64,000 nt of DNA from Glaciecola sp947496235 (GTDB taxonomy: Bacteria > Pseudomonadota > Gammaproteobacteria > Enterobacterales > Alteromonadaceae), in assembly GCF_050306235.1 (NCBI RefSeq), contig NZ_JBLWFH010000006.1:227869-291868 (forward strand), read 5' to 3'. Under the pieces are notes generated by a model. That model was not told where the DNA came from and did not search any database. It saw only the letters and a list, made by a program, of their open reading frames with translations. Every line of letters starts with the position of its first letter. Within the stretch, counting starts at the first letter, position 1. Position numbers and translations under genes: made by a program. Positions 63,848 to 64,000 of this stretch are shown in pieces.

Positions 63848-63876
63848 TTGACTAGAGCAGATCAGAACCGTATTAT
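63848..63876 (+). promoter_or_regulatory. Stable-RNA promoter for tRNA-Asp
   Basis: TTGACT (63848-63853) and TATTAT (63871-63876) have a 17-base spacer, followed by a GC-rich discriminator (CTGCGCCGC) typical of stringently controlled tRNA promoters, 48 bases before the mature 5' end. Confidence 0.85.
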
Positions 63877-63923
63877 CTGCGCCGCACTTCGGATTGAACA
63901 CCGAAGTGACGATTTTGACATGC

Positions 63924-64000
63924 GGAGTGGTAGTTCAGTTGGTTAGAATACCGGCCTGTCACGCCGGGGGTCGCGGGTTCGAGTCCCGTCCACTCCGCCA
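63924..64000 (+). tRNA. tRNA-Asp (GTC)
   Basis: The 77-base cloverleaf has acceptor GGAGTGG pairing with CCACTCC, D-loop AGTTCAGTTGGTTAGA, anticodon GTC in CCTGTCACG, the T-loop GGGTTCGAGTCCC and an encoded CCA. It ends exactly at the window edge. More tRNA genes may follow. Confidence 0.98.

Noticed and set aside
1..64000. CRISPR array, prophage or transposon in the window
   Set aside because: No regularly spaced repeats, no transposase or phage structural or integrase genes were seen on either strand.

Overview
The window is about 40% GC and looks like a chromosomal segment of a marine gammaproteobacterium of the Alteromonadaceae (Glaciecola/Paraglaciecola/Alteromonas-like). The reasons are the infC-rpmI-rplT-pheST-ihfA order, the mfd-PilZ-lolC block, a CsiV homologue beside mfd, a MerR-controlled liu leucine-degradation operon, and a rnhA/dnaQ/TIGR03503-like/tRNA-Asp block. 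This placement is an inference from gene content and order; no search was run.

Layout. 1-6.7 kb: translation and nucleoid genes (infC end, rpmI, rplT, pheS, pheT, ihfA) with a peroxidase-like gene and two small exported proteins. 6.7-14.8 kb, minus strand: penicillin acylase-type hydrolase, cobalamin adenosyltransferase, CsiV, Mfd, PilZ-like protein. 14.9-30 kb: mixed housekeeping genes, namely an orphan LolC, a phosphoribosyltransferase, a CbiM-like membrane protein, exonuclease III, a cysteine desulfurase fused to SufE, a glycosyltransferase, a ketopantoate-reductase-like enzyme, an HDOD protein, a thioesterase, two MFS carriers, an AraC regulator with an alpha/beta hydrolase, and GlgC. 30-38.4 kb: the liu operon (liuR, isovaleryl-CoA dehydrogenase, both methylcrotonyl-CoA carboxylase subunits, methylglutaconyl-CoA hydratase, HMG-CoA lyase), divergent from a thiolase. 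Together they take isovaleryl-CoA to acetyl-CoA and acetoacetate. 38.4-47.4 kb: FapA-like DUF342 protein, exonuclease I, an exported isoaspartyl peptidase coupled to HrpA, and a PilZ protein.

47.8-53 kb is accessory DNA. It holds small, mostly unrecognised genes whose stop codons repeatedly sit in the heptamer TAACAAG, with attC-like imperfect palindromes between them, an inverted ccdA/ccdB toxin-antitoxin pair, an orphan HicB-like gene, a DUF4304-like gene, a frameshifted signal-peptidase-like gene and gene scraps. I read it as a cluster of integron gene cassettes without an integrase in view (CALIN-like), partly decayed. 53-55.9 kb carries small enzymes (monooxygenase fold, HAD, Fes-like esterase, VOC). 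55.9-61.2 kb holds a 1321-residue TIR-transmembrane-WD40-Sel1 protein, then an ABC-type ATPase and a DUF5329-like exported protein. The core genome resumes with rnhA, dnaQ, a TIGR03503-like membrane protein and tRNA-Asp.

The best candidates for undescribed biology are the cassette array and the TIR-WD40-Sel1 receptor-like protein. No CRISPR array, transposase or phage structural gene was seen.
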